DNA of 64,000 nucleotides from Nothophoma quercina. Taxonomy: Eukaryota > Ascomycota > Dothideomycetes > Pleosporales > Didymellaceae. Where the stretch lies: NCBI GenBank assembly GCA_021642125.1, contig JAKIXB010000030.1:124001-188000 (forward strand), read 5' to 3'. The notes under the pieces are model-generated. The model was not told where the DNA came from. It made no database searches and worked only from the letters and a program-made list of their open reading frames with translations. Shown one piece after another: positions 43,235-55,010 of the stretch (the first letter of the stretch is position 1; each line of letters opens with the position of its first letter). A program made the translations under genes and the position numbers.

Positions 43235-44156
43235 CTATGGGTCGACGTCCATTGTCTCGGCCGTCGCCGTGATATCCTCATCCTTGAGCTCCGACACTGT
43301 GACATACTTGCTAACCTCCTCTTTGGTGATGATCTTCTCGTTCAGCACCGCCGTGGTGCCCTTCTGGAAGCGGTAGTTCCGCTGCTTCGGCTGTCGTGTG
43401 TTGGGGGTAATGTAGTTGCGCATCAGCGTCGTCTTCTCGCTCGTGATCACTGCAACATCGACGTTCGAACCCGAACCCAGATCGTTCCAGATACCCGCCT
43501 CGATGGCGTTGGCGCACAACTTGACCGCCTCGTCGCGCGTCAGGTTCGGCTTCCACTGTGTCTCGAAGACGGACATGGCGGCCAGCGAGCCGGAGCCCAT
43601 GGTCACGTAGGGCAGCTTGTCAGTGCTGCCGTGGGCGTGCACGGTGAAGAGGTGCGCGCCTGTGGGGTCTACACCGGCGATGACCAGGTAGGCGCCGATG
43701 TGGCCCTGGTAGCGGAAGAGGTGCTGCTTCAGCATCGTCATGCAGGTTACGACGCGCGGCTTGCGGCCGGTGGACAGGGCGTGCAGCTCGAGGTTCGACG
43801 AGATGATGGCGGTGGTGAACTCCGTGTCGGCGGCTGTTCCGGCGCCTGCGCACCAGATGTGGGGGGCGATGTAGTGCAGCTTCTCGCAGTTCTATGTATC
43901 GTCAGTATACTGTAGCATGTAGTAAACACCCAGCTTGTACTAGGTGCTGTATAGCTATGTGATGCTGCGGGGAGCTGCCCACCTTGTCTGCTACTATGGG
44001 CCCGCTGGTCGCTCGTGTGTCTGCTGCAATCACCACGCCGCCATCGAAGAGCGCGCCCACAATGGTTGTTCCGGTGCTTGTGGCCTTGGGCAGTGGCACG
44101 CCCTGGGCGTGGAGGGCGGCATTGCGGTTGTGGTTGGAGAAGTCGAAGCCGGCCAT
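43235..44156 (-). CDS. PUP1: 20S proteasome beta-2 subunit (trypsin-like)
   Basis: Exons 44156-43983 and 43891-43235 join in phase 0 over a 91-bp intron with a GTGGGC donor and ATAG acceptor, giving 276 aa. A 29-residue propeptide ends KATSTG, and autolysis would expose Thr30 in TTIVGALFDGG as the catalytic N-terminal nucleophile. ADTRATSGPIVADK supplies the conserved Asp and the Lys of the active site; WCAGAGTAADTEF and YVTMGSGSLAAMSVFE are further beta-type blocks. The long C-terminal extension (from QKGTTAVLNEK) is characteristic of beta-2, which wraps around the neighbouring beta-3 subunit. This subunit gives the trypsin-like activity of the core particle and works with Rpt3 and the other regulatory ATPases. 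Confidence 0.96.
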
Positions 44157-44856
44157 GGTGGCGGTGTCGATGATGTGTCGGTTTGTGGGTGTTGTGGTCG
44201 ACTACGGGTGTCTGTGTGCAGCTCGGGAGAAACACACGGCGTTGTGCAAGGGAAGGCGGCGACGGTCTGATGGTCGGTGTTGTAGGCAATGCTAGGCACA
44301 GCGTCAACGCGGCGGGAGCTGTGCTCCACTTTTGCTTGGCATCAAGCTATCCATGCATGCTCTCGATTTCCGCCAGCATCATAGCAGTAATTGTACAGTA
44401 AGCTTAAAGCAGCCCTGACTTTTGGTGCCTTTTGTTAGAGGCACACCGAGCTAGGCCTCCGCCCTGGCTCCTCCGCCTAGATTTGTTGTGCCTGGTCCTG
44501 CCACTCTCGCGCAATTTGAGAAGGAGCGCGCTGAAAACAAAGCGCGTGAAGAGCGAGAAGTGAGTGAAAGGCTCGCGCAGTCCCAGGGCTCCAACCACGA
44601 ACTTCCAACACCCTCGCGCCTTACCCCGAGCCGCCTGCTGCGCACCTCCCTCTCCGCGGACTCGCCCACATCGCTGAAGAAGAGCCTCGACCTCTTCCGC
44701 TCAAGCCCACCGCGACACACGCCCACGCGCTCGCAATCGGCGCTCTCTGCCAAATCGTCGCCAGTGCTTGCGCGGACCAGCTCGCATGACCCCTCTCCCA
44801 AGCTCTTCCGCAGACAGACCTCGCGCGAGCTCAGACCGGAGTACAAGCGCGCCAGC

Positions 44857-47800
44857 ATGAGCTTCGCATTCAGCCAGAGCAGCTCTGCGCCCGCCGCCAA
44901 TGTGGGCGCAGACGTGCCCGCTATTCTCGCAGAGGTAGGAATCAATCCTAGTAGAGTGAAGGTTGTATAGCTAACTGTCTGATAGGAACTCTCCTTCAAG
45001 GCGCTCAGCCAGGGCGCCGAAGGCCCCAAGAAGCTCAAGATCCTCCCCAACCCATGGCCGACCGACGACGTGCCACCTGCGACCGTGACCCTCCTCTCTC
45101 TCGCAGCGAAGCCTGGTCTCCTTGCCGCCGCCGGCCCGGACACCCTCGTTCTTGCCTCTACGGAGAAGGTCAGGAAGGCATTTCAAGAAAAGGCCGGAGA
45201 ATGGGACGTGGTCTCTGACTTTACGCCCGACGCGACAATGCCGGTCCCCAAGCTACGCCATGTTGCTTTCTCCGCTGAGGGCGACTTTCTCGTCATATCG
45301 GCCGAGGAGGGTGGTGGATTGGCTGTGTTCGATCCTACACAAATCTTGAAGCACAACTACAAGCCCGGCAACGAGATCGCAACAGAGAAGCAGCCCATTC
45401 GCTCGCTGCTACCTAATCCTATACCAGAGATGGAACACATCTTCGCTGCCATTTTGGACAACGGGAAGCTTTGCTTGATCGACGTTGTCAAGGGTGCTTC
45501 ACATACGATCAGGGAAGAGGGTGTTGTGTGTGCATCCTGGAGCACAAGGGGTAAGGCTCTGGCAGTCGGTCTGAAAGATGGCACTGGTGTGTTGTATCTG
45601 AACGACGGGACTCAGAAGGGTGTTATCCCACGCCCACCCAACATCAACGAGGGATTCACATGTGAGTTGAAAGTTTGAGCACTTTTGCAATCATTCGCTA
45701 ACGATAGCAGACTCTGGCCTGGTCTGGCTCGCTAACGACGAGTTCTTCATAGTACACTTCCCCAAGCAATCTGCGATCGACACAGGAGAGCCAGAGGAGG
45801 GCAGGTATCACTACGTCAAGAGTAACAAGGGCTGGACCTCGTTCTCGTTCCATCCAACACCAGAAGAGCCCATTCTGCCTGCGTGGGAGATTCCAACACG
45901 AGCATTTCCTCCGCGCCTCTCCGTCACGCGACTACGTAGTTGGGAGCCGGACCTAGACGACTTGCTCATCCTCACAAACTCACATTCCGATACCATCGTT
46001 ACCGTCACATCTGCAAGCAAAGAGCTGTCGCGAGGTCAGCCGGTCAATGAGTACACTCTGACGGACCTCAACGAAGGACAAGGCGCTCAGGTCCCGCGCA
46101 GAGTGTTCGGTGAGGAGGGCGATAGTGTTCTGATTGGTGAGGGCTTGGATCTGTCCACCACTGAGAAGCTTCTGCGTCCCATCTCCTCCAATGAAGAGAT
46201 TACAGAAGCTCCGCACCCACTGCCTTGCTACATGTTCCTCACCCATCAGGGTGTACTGTCAGCATATTGGGTGGTTTGGAATCGGTCTATCGTTGAAGGC
46301 AAGAAGTACTCTGGCCTTGTCACACCCAGCAATTTGCCATCAACTTCAGAGACGCCAGCTGCTGCACCGAAGACAACATCACCATCGAAGATCCCCACGC
46401 CGGGAGGTACCCAAAATCCGTTCAGCAGCAAGCCTGGACAAGCAACATTTGGTGCGCCTTCCACGCCTAGTAAGTTCGGTGCCTCTCCTTTCGGATCTAC
46501 GACGCCCGCCACGACCTTTGGCAAACCAGCCTTCGGCTCGACTACACCAGCTGCAACCTTTGGTCAGCCTTCACAGCCAGCGAGTGCTACACCTTTCGGC
46601 CAACCGGCAAAACCTGCCTTTGGCGCTCCTTCTGCTATCGGATCGGCCAGCCCGTTCAGTCAGCCTGCAGGGTCTACAACGCCTGCCTTCGGACAAACCT
46701 CAAAGCCTTCTTTGGGTGCTGCCACAGGGTCCACACAGCCAGCATTTGGTCATATTTCGAAGCCAGCATTCGGCGCTCCTTCTGCACCTGCCTTTGGTGC
46801 GACTGGAGGGCTCGGAAAGGCATCACCGTGGGGCTCGGCGTCGCCGGCGTCGCAGACACCAGCAAGCAACCCATTCGCATCTCAAGCAGGCTCGTCTGGT
46901 TTCGCCAAGTTCGGACAGCCAACTCCGGGATCAGGGTCAGGTTTCTCGAGCTTTGGCAGTGCCAACGGTGGTCAGTCTGGTTTTGCAGGTCTTGGACAGC
47001 AGAAGTCTGCATTTGGCGCACCATCAAATGCAACTTCTGCCACACCTGGCCTGAAGGCTGAGCCCAGTTTCGGATCTACAGTCACTGTGGGCTCGAACAA
47101 TGGGTCTACATTGCCTTCTTGGGGCAACACTCCCGCACAACAGTCAAGCTCCATTTTTGGCCAGAAGACCACGAACTCATCCTTTGCTACTAACTCATCA
47201 TTCGCCTCGACAGACAGCGGCGCAGACACACAGCAGCGCAAGCGCGATGAATCTACACCTACACCTCAGCCAGCTTCTGGCTTGAACGGTCTCGCAGGTG
47301 GCTTCAAGCTTGGAACTACCTTCCAGAGCGACGGGTCAGCCAAGGACGATCCAGCGAAGCCCGCAGCTCCTGCTCCTGGTGGTTTCTTCGGGAGCGACTT
47401 CGGGTCAATGCTTCCCAAGTCAGGCCTGCAACCTCCGAAGACTCCAGGAGACAACGGATCGACCACACCTCTTTCGCCGCCAAAGAAGTCGTCCTACTTC
47501 CCGGGCACCACACCACAAGCACCACCGGCAGTCAAGGAGGAGCCTGTAGGTGACGCGCCGTTACCACCAGACTTTACAAAGGCGAAGAAGTCCGAACCCG
47601 TAGACGACCCACTTCCACCTGACTTCATCACCACAAAGCCCAAATCTCAGCCTGCGGACGACCCTCTCCCACCAGACTTTCTTCCGAAGAAGACGTCGAA
47701 GTCAGCAGATGACGATCTGCCCCCGCTGGCTGGTAGCCCTGGCGTCAAGGTCGAGGTCCCTAGCTCATCGCCTGAAGCAACACCTCTGGACGATGATGAG

Positions 47801-49573
47801 GATGAAGAATTTTCCGACGAGGACGAAGAAGAGGAGGAAGAAGGAGAAGGAGAAGGAGAAGAGGGGGATGAAGAAGACGAGGAAGAGGAAGACGAGGACG
47901 AAGAAGAGGAAGAGGAGGGCGACGACCGGCCACCGCCGACAACGCTGGGAAAGTACGTTCTACAGCAACCGGATCACGATGGTAAGCCGAAGCAACAGTT
48001 CCCTCCTGCGCCGACACCTCCCGTCACGAAGTCAGAAAGCACATCACAAACTTCACTGTTTGGTGCTAAGCCTTCCACTGCGCCATCCTCGTTGTTCAAG
48101 CCTACGGCGGCTACCGGTCAGCCATTGCCTGGTCAGAAAACTTCTCAATCGCTCTTCGGGCAACCATCACAGCAGTCAACACCTCTTTTTGGCCAACAGT
48201 CCAGACCTGCGCAGCCAACTGCGTCAGCACCGAGCTTCCCGCCTCCACGAGCGCAAGCAAACCTTCGTTCGCCAAGCCCTGTTCGATCATCATCAGCATC
48301 TAGCCACCGACCGACAACGCGAAGGGAGCCTTCTGCGCCTGGCAGCTCCCTGAGTGCATCGTTCCAGCAGTCGAAGCCACCTACACCGCAGCCGCATGTG
48401 TCTGACCTTGAAGACCAGGAAGACGAGCGCATCCGCGCACAGCTGGCTCAGGAGATCGAGCCTAGCCGAACACTTGATGACTTTGTTGCTCATCAGAAGT
48501 ACACAGGCACATCTGAGAAGACAGGTCACGCTGCTCAGATCGAGGCGATCTACAAGGATATCAATGGTATGGTAGATGCACTTGGATGGAACGCTCGCTC
48601 GATCAAGTCTTTCACAGAATACCACAAGCAGCCTCAACCGGACCACAAGGTCGACCGCCAGACTCTGGAAGACGTCGAAGCTGATGGCAAAGATGGCTCA
48701 TGGTTTGAACGATTCGCCTTGAACGAGATCTCCGCCCTTCGAGCGCTCGAAGATGAGCTTTCCCACGAACTTGACGCCGGTCGTATCCAAAATGTGCACG
48801 ACAAGCTGACCCAGCTGCGCCGCCTGATCCTCGAAAAAGCCAAACTCATGACCCGCATCAACGACATCCGCCGCCAAATCATCAACCGCAAGGACCCCGA
48901 GCGCGCAGAAGTCACCCGCAAAGCCGCACTTCCCAAGGAACTTGCCGACACCCAGAAAGCGCTGCGCACCGACTACGCTAAGCTCCTCACGCTGCTTAGC
49001 CAGTCGGAGGAAGCTGCTATTCTGCTCCGCTCGCGACTCGCGAGTCACAACGCGGGCGCGGGCAACACAAACGCAGTACCGAGCATGGACGCCGTGAAGA
49101 AAACCATCATCAAGATGACGAGTCTCGCTGAGCGCAGGAACAACGACATTGCTCTCCTCGAGAGCCAGATGCGCAAATTTGGGCTCGCGGATGCGTCGCG
49201 ACCGAGCTCATCATCAAGCCGCACGCCCACGAACGGCGCCACTACACCTCGAAGGAACAGGGGCACAGATCTGAGGAGGAGCATCGCGGATACGCCCTTC
49301 GTCACGCCGCCTACCAAAAGCAAACTCAGTCTTACCGAACTCAATCGCCGCGCGCTGACGCCGGAGGTCACTGACGAGACGCCTAGTAAGGGGTATGGAT
49401 TGTTCTATGATGCGCAAGAGAACGCGGGCGGGAATGAGCTGGCGAGGCTCAGCGATTTGGTGGACGACAATATTGATGAGCTCCGTGAGACTGCTAGGAG
49501 GCGCAGGACTGTGGCGAATGGACTGAGGAAGGCGCTTCTTGAGCGCGGGGTAAAGGAGACCAAGGTTGCTTAG
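44857..49573 (+). CDS. NUP159: Nucleoporin Nup159
   Basis: Exons 44857-44934, 44986-45661 and 45711-49573 join over 51- and 49-bp introns (GTAGGA and GTGAGT donors, CTAAC branches), giving 1538 aa from the ATG at 44857. The N-terminal part (to about residue 440) matches the Nup159 beta-propeller (KILPNPWPTDDVPP, GLLAAAGPDTLVLAS), which binds the DEAD-box helicase Dbp5 at the cytoplasmic face of the pore during mRNA export. A long FG-repeat region follows (many AFG, PFG and FGxP motifs). Then come three P-L-P-P-D-F repeats, an acidic tract, a second short FG block, and a C-terminal helical domain (from about residue 1170) for anchoring with Nup82 and Nsp1. An ATG-less open frame continues upstream to 44455, so the N-terminus may be longer. 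Confidence 0.9.
47789..47928 (+). repeat. Acidic GAA/GAG/GAC tract in NUP159
   Basis: This purine-rich, near-microsatellite run encodes about 46 residues, nearly all Glu and Asp with a few Gly. It lies between the PLPPDF repeats and the second FG block. Similar acidic runs occur in other FG nucleoporins. Length variation between strains is likely. Confidence 0.85.
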
Positions 49574-50230
49574 GTGGCTGCCACGTGGAAAAAGATGACG
49601 GCCGATAGTGTATCGTTTGTAAAGGCGTAGGGACTTGGAAGGTTGGAGGAGGCTTGGTTTGGTTGACGAATATTGTACAGCACAGATTGTGGAACATTTG
49701 GATAAGCTTTTTGCATAGCGGACGGAAAATATGACACTTCATCAACATCGCTACTACTTGCCCGGTTTACTAGAGATCTGCTCCCTGACTGTTCCCGGGC
49801 TATGCTCCATAATATATACATTATAGCAGGCTGCACCTCCGCCACTTCCCACTTCCTCTCATCCTCTTCCTTACCCTCCATATTCTTACCATATTTCGGT
49901 CGGAGAACCGGTTAGCTTCTTCTAGAGCGTCTCCTGCACCTTCTGCTTCTGGGCTTTTGTGCAAATGTTCGTCGCCATCTCTGTACCGGTAACTAGGACG
50001 ACGCCGCACGCTTAGCGGCTAGCTTGCATATGATGGGCTGAGGGATGGACAGGGAATGGGGCATGTTGATGATTGGGAAGGAGATTGGTGTTTTCAATGT
50101 ACCTGTAACTAGAATTGCTTCAATTTGGAAAAAGTACCGACCTGACTTCGCCTTCCTGACGTCGCCTTCCTGCCCATTTTGAGCGACCGTATTGTAGCGT
50201 GAGAAGCCATTGCACCTACACTTGTGAGGC
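49574..50230. other. Intergenic, start of the accessory-looking pocket
   Basis: This holds the 3' ends of NUP159 and of the zinc-finger gene. Short minus-strand frames exist, but none resembles a protein. Confidence 0.4.
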
Positions 50231-50755
50231 TCATGCAGAACCAACAAGCGCCCGCTGGCCCATAGAAATTGCCTGAGCGGTCTGTCGTATCCCACCCCAG
50301 CGCACGACCTGGTGTTGGTGGTGATCTACTGCAGTCATATGCTGATCGGCAGAGTGTTGGGTGTGGAATCTCCGTTCGCATGTTTCGCACTCGAATTTCG
50401 GACTCCAGTGTCTTGTATCGTTCATGTGCTGATCCGCTGAGCTCTGGGCATGAAACATTCGATCACATGTTTCGCACTCGAATTCTGGTTTCCTGTGTCC
50501 TGTGGCGTCCATGTGCTGATTGACAGCGTGCTGGCTCTGGAACTCGCGATCACACGTATCGCATTCATAGCGTTCGCCCCAATGATCGAGTGCATCCATG
50601 TGCTGATTCACAGCATTCTGGCTTGGAAATTCCCGATCGCACGTATCGCATTCATACCTGGGGGCCCAATGGTCGAGTGCATCCATGTGCTGGTTGACAG
50701 CGTGCTGGCTTTGAAACTCGCGATCACACGTGTCGCATTCGTACTCATCGTCCAT
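50231..50755 (-). CDS. Protein of five tandem C2H2 zinc fingers
   Basis: The 174-aa product is almost entirely five consecutive 29-residue units (residues 5-149). Each has the pattern C-x2-C-x12-H-x5-H, seen for example in CDTCDREFQSQHAVNQHMD. The H-x5-H spacing is that of fingers often found in RNA-binding proteins and some fungal C2H2 families, rather than the usual H-x3-H. Units 1-3 are nearly identical, units 4-5 diverge (CETCDRMFHAQ, CETCERRFHTQ). The remaining 25 residues (after HQHQVVRWG) have no recognisable domain. Such repeated-finger proteins are known from many filamentous fungi, without established function. It lies in a pocket of less conserved genes between NUP159 and EXO1. Confidence 0.8.
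   Translation of the reverse strand: MDDEYECDTCDREFQSQHAVNQHMDALDHWAPRYECDTCDREFPSQNAVNQHMDALDHWGERYECDTCDREFQSQHAVNQHMDATGHRKPEFECETCDRMFHAQSSADQHMNDTRHWSPKFECETCERRFHTQHSADQHMTAVDHHQHQVVRWGGIRQTAQAISMGQRALVGSA
50309..50743 (-). repeat. Five 87-bp tandem units coding zinc fingers
   Basis: The units run from 50743 downward in exact 87-bp steps (boundaries 50656, 50569, 50482, 50395). The first three share nearly all residues. This is a direct coding repeat inside the zinc-finger gene and a likely site of unequal crossing-over. Confidence 0.85.
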
Positions 50756-51824
50756 ATTGAGTTGATGTGTGCCGGCTATTGCTCTTTAAAAGATTCAAAA
50801 TTATAGGTGTCAGCTGGTGCGACAATTGTACGAATGCAGACGTTACTCTTAGATGAGGTTGTGAGCAATAGCTATAGGCGAAAAGAAAGATTCAAAATCG
50901 GCCTGAAAGTTGATTTATGGGCAGCCTGATGTTATCGCCGTGCCACAATGAACGTGGTGCGGGGTCATACTTCACATCAGCTCAGTGGTACTGGTCAAGC
51001 CTGGATTGGATGACAGTTGATGGACTCACACCATCCTTGTCCACCAAGCTTGGAGACGTCGCGGCTAAGCCCGAAACACCAACCAATGTTGCGCCCCATG
51101 GCCAAATCTGATGCTTGATACTGATCACAACATTCCCTGCCCCGCGCTCGACCTCGCATCCACCCAACTCAGCATTACACAATGTCATATTGCGAGATCG
51201 TGATGTTGCCTGATAGCTGTGCTGCAACAGACAGGGGGTTCTTGGCCACGCTGTCCCACCAACATGGCCAGCACACACCTCCAAGTACTAGTGTGGGGTC
51301 GCAAACGCCTGGGGTCATGAACAATTTCACTCCATCATTGGCTGACCACGCGGTTTTTATCGCTTGCGGCACGGCCGTTTGGGTTTCGTCGGGAACCAGT
51401 GGGCCGGTCCGTCGCAACCCTGGCTGTCGCTGACTCGTGGGCTTTTGACTTCGCCAATCATTCTCCATTCTTAGTGTGCACGATACGAGACCTCAACATC
51501 CACTTATCTACGTGCTCGTCACACACTGTTTCGTGGCAGACCTTTGCATTGAGGATGTGAGACGTGGCGGATGATCATTCGAGTATTGCAAGGGCACTGG
51601 CGGTAAGCCGACCCTTGACACTGGATAAATCACAGATCATGATAACAGTGACAGGATGCATCGCGTGGGGGTGTTAATTGGATGAAGTCTCTGCTTTATC
51701 TCTCGCTTGTACCTTGCGCCATTGTGGTTTAGTTTGTCCATTGCATTTTCTGTCTCACGTCAGGCGCTGATTTTCTTTCATTTCGGGGAACACAACTCGA
51801 AAGTATTCCCCTCACGGCACAAAT
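50756..51824. other. Intergenic region without recognisable gene
   Basis: Small frames occur on both strands (for example 51182-51433 plus), but none has domain, signal or splice support. The final 100 bp before 51825 should include the dynamin-like gene's leader. Confidence 0.45.
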
Positions 51825-54338
51825 ATGTCCTTGCAGTCTACTGAGACGAAGAACTTGTTAGATATCGTCGACAAGCTTCGATCACATGGGATCAATCGAT
51901 ATATCAATCTCCCCGAGATCATCGTATGTGGTGAGCAATCTTCCGGCAAAAGCTCAGTCCTCGAAGCAGTTTCGGGTGTGAGGTTCCCAAGCAAAGACAA
52001 CCTATGTACGAGATTCGCAACCGAATTGATCCTCCGAAGAGGCCCAGATGCTCCCATCAAGATTGGCATCGTTCCTGGTTCTCAGGAGAAGGACCGTTCA
52101 GAGAGTGATCTAGAGAAGTTGCGGAATTTCCATGTCTCTGTTTCGGCAGAGGACTTACAGCTTGAGGATGTTATTGAATCCGCGAAAGATGCTATGGGAA
52201 TCAACGAGAGCAGCAGAGTCTTCAGCTCTGACATCCTCCGTCTGGAGCTGTCAGGACCCGATCAACCGCATCTTACCCTCGTGGATCTACCAGGCTTGTT
52301 TCAAGCCGGAAGCCGCTCCCAATCGGACGCAGATAGCGAGACGGTCAAATCCCTTGTACTATCGTACATGAAAAACCCACGCAGTATTATACTTGCGGTT
52401 GTATCTGCTAAAAACGACTTCAACAACCAATCAATCACGAAGTACTCACGCCAGATCGATCCCAAGGGGGAGCGTACACTGGGACTGATTACGAAGCCGG
52501 ACACGCTGGATGAAGGATCTGACAGCGAGCGTTTCTACTTGGAATTGGCACAAAATAAAGATGTCAAGTTCCGACTGGGCTGGCACGTGCTTCGTAACAG
52601 AGATTATTCCTCCAGGAACACATCTGCGGAAGAGCGCGACAAGGTCGAGGCCGTGTTCTTCAATACTGGAATATGGAGATCACTGTCACCTAATCAGGTC
52701 GGAGTCCACACCTTGAAGCCAAGGCTCAGCAAGATCCTCAAAGACCACATCGTGGCGCAGCTGCCTGATGTGCTTACGCAGATTAAAAGCGGGATTCAAG
52801 GATGTACAGAGACACTGAACACACTGGGCGCATCAAGAGCTACGGCACAAGAGCAGCGACGGTATCTTCTGCAAGTCAGTCAATCCTTCAGTACCCTTGT
52901 CAGGGCTGCCATCGACGGACAATACTCGGATCATTTCTTTGGCGACGCCTCTACTACGGAAGGCTATCAAAGGCGTCTGCGAGCTGTACTTCAGAACACA
53001 TTGACAGACTTTGCAGCGGATATGCGCAAGAAGGGCCACACGTATACCATCATCGATGAAGGGCCAATTGAGCTACCTCATCACATATCTCGCTCAGATT
53101 ACGTCGCGAAAGTCACCAGACTTCTAGAGCGAAGCAGAGGCCGCGAACTGCCAGGAACGTTTGATCCACTTATCATCGGACAACTGTTCCATGAACAGCG
53201 CAGGCCGTGGGCGGCGTTGGTTGATCAGTATTTGGAGATTGTCCTTCGTGCTGTCTATTTTCTGGCTCGCACAGCCCTGGCACACGTGTGTGACGAATCC
53301 ACTCATGTCGGTCTATCAAGACGGTTTGTCTACGTTCGATTAGAGAAGTTGACCGCAGAGCTTCGCAGCAAGGTATCAGAACTTCTAAAACCCCATGATA
53401 GCGGCCACCCGATCACATACAATCATTACCTCACCGACAACGTTCAGAAAGCGCAAAGCAAACGACGAGCACATGAGATCAAGAAATCATTGGAGAGAGT
53501 CCTTGGCGAAGATTATATCACTAACGACTTCACCGATATGCCAATCCATGTAAACACACTGATCAATACGATAGTCTCGAAGACAGAAGCAGATATGGCC
53601 AGCTATGCCAGCTCCACTGCTACAGATTTCATGGAAGCCTTCTACAAAGTAAGTATGTTAGGCGTCATCGTCGTGGCGAGGTCTGACCGCGACAGGTGGC
53701 GATGAAGAAGATCATCGATGACTTCAGTGTGCTTGCGGTTGAAGCGCGTCTAATCCAGGAGCTTCCCTCATTGTTCTCGCCGGCCGATGTTATCGATATC
53801 GACGATGCGACAGTCGCTTCTCTGGCATCAGAGAGTGAGGAGTCCGCAGCAGAGCGAACGCTCTCCAGCGAGAAGCTTAAGGTCCTGGAAGACGGGCTAA
53901 GAGCTCTCCAGAATGCGCGGGAAATATCGTCGGTTCCACAAGGTACGAGAGTCTCGTAATGATCTGGGCGAAGAAAAAAGAGAAATTGACAGCATTCAGA
54001 CATTGACGAAACATCGATGGAAGGTATGATTAGTCGATCTCAGATATATCTCCAGCTTACAAGATGACACAGGATTAGAGTGGGAAGAGCACACATCGGG
54101 ACCGGCAAACGAGCCTGACCAGAGTGGGTCGATCGAGTCTAGAGAGGAACAGCTGACGGACCAAGAGGAACAGCTGACGGCCCAAGAGGGAGCTCAGCCA
54201 GTAGAGGATGATTGGGCCTACCCCGATCAGACCTCTACACCTAACGATCCATGTGACCTGATATCCCTCACTCCCAAAAAGGGTTCCAAGAAAAAGAAGA
54301 AAAAGGCGACGCCTGCCTTCATTGACTGGTCTAATTAA
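51825..54338 (+). CDS. Dynamin-like (Mx/vacuolar-sorting type) large GTPase
   Basis: Four exons (51825-53648, 53696-53942, 54000-54023, 54073-54338) join in phase and encode 786 aa. The GTPase domain has G1 GEQSSGKSS (residues 36-44), G3 DLPG (154-157) and G4 TKPD (223-226), followed by a dynamin middle region. Exon 2 supplies the GTPase effector domain (VAMKKIIDDFSVLAVEARLI, then SESEESAAER). There is no PH domain, as in Mx-like and fungal Vps1-related paralogues. Family members oligomerise on membranes and sever or remodel them. Beyond the effector domain lies an unusual tail with two ReEQLTxQ repeats, an acidic part and a Lys run (GSKKKKKKA). Exon 3 is only 24 nt. This is an extra paralogue, not the core Vps1 or Dnm1, judging by the divergent tail. 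Confidence 0.9.
54144..54185 (+). repeat. 21-bp in-frame tandem duplication in the dynamin tail
   Basis: Two 21-bp units (54144-54164 and 54165-54185) differ at one base and encode EEQLTDQ and EEQLTAQ. This is a recent slippage-type duplication in the last exon of the dynamin-like gene. Confidence 0.85.
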
Positions 54339-54597
54339 AGATGAGTCATCGCCCACCACATGGTCTAGTTTCCGTACCTATACGTCGATCGACCGGGTTC
54401 CAAGATTAAAATCCCGAGTAGCCTAAGTCCTGGACATTCCTGCAGAGGTGTTGTGCTAGTGCTAAACTAATTATTCTCATTTCTTTATTTGTTTTTATTT
54501 CCTTTCAAATTTCTGTTCCTGTTATCATTTTTGTTCCTCTATCGTTTCCCCAAACGCGAGATGTATCTTAGAGAGGGCAAATTCTTGCTTACACTAA

Positions 54598-54708
54598 ATG
54601 GACGTTGAACAGTCCGAAACACTATCTGGGTCACGCATATGCCTACGTACACAGTGTAACAGGCGATACGTAGAGGACTTGGGCTTCATCAAGGAGAAGG
54701 ACGGCTAG
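54598..54708 (+). pseudogene. Truncated relic of the Cys-module gene at 55011
   Basis: A frame of 36 codons starting at ATG 54598 ends at TAG 54706. Its last 28 residues parallel the neighbouring gene's first module: LSGSRICLRTQC, then VEDLGFIKEKDG, against LSGSAQCLCTRC and EEDLGIINEKDGW. The stop falls exactly where the neighbour has Trp (TGG), and one module Cys is Arg. Downstream sequence does not resume the second module clearly. A TGG to TAG change is a transition, and on the other strand it is a CpA to TpA change of the kind made by repeat-induced point mutation. It is therefore probably a dead partial duplicate. A tiny live gene cannot be fully excluded. Confidence 0.6.
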
Positions 54709-55010
54709 ACTCAAGAGCTCGAGTGTGCGGGTACCGTCGCCTTGAGGTCGGGGTAATCTGATGCCGTAAACAGACAGATCTACAGAAGCCGAGTATTTGA
54801 TTGCAAATTCAGTTCGTGCAGCGCCGTGGACCCACAATTTCGTGGTGTTGTGCCGGGATGTGCGTGCATGATGAACGAGTCATCAAAGAACCAACACAAT
54901 GTTCCAAGTCAGACACAACGTTTGAATAATGAATATATCCTTGTGATGAGCTCTTCCGCTCTTCTTCTCCGTCCATATACTCACAACACAGATTTGTATA
55001 GCCGACAATC

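Noticed and set aside
43208..43915. 235-codon plus-strand frame
   Set aside because: It is antisense to PUP1, and its apparent zinc- or Arg-rich features have no family match.
44451..45143. 230-codon minus-strand frame over the NUP159 start
   Set aside because: It overlaps the phase-consistent first exons of NUP159 and has no recognisable domain.
46134..47054. 306-codon plus-strand frame
   Set aside because: It is an alternative frame of the NUP159 FG-repeat region; the main frame has clear FG motifs.
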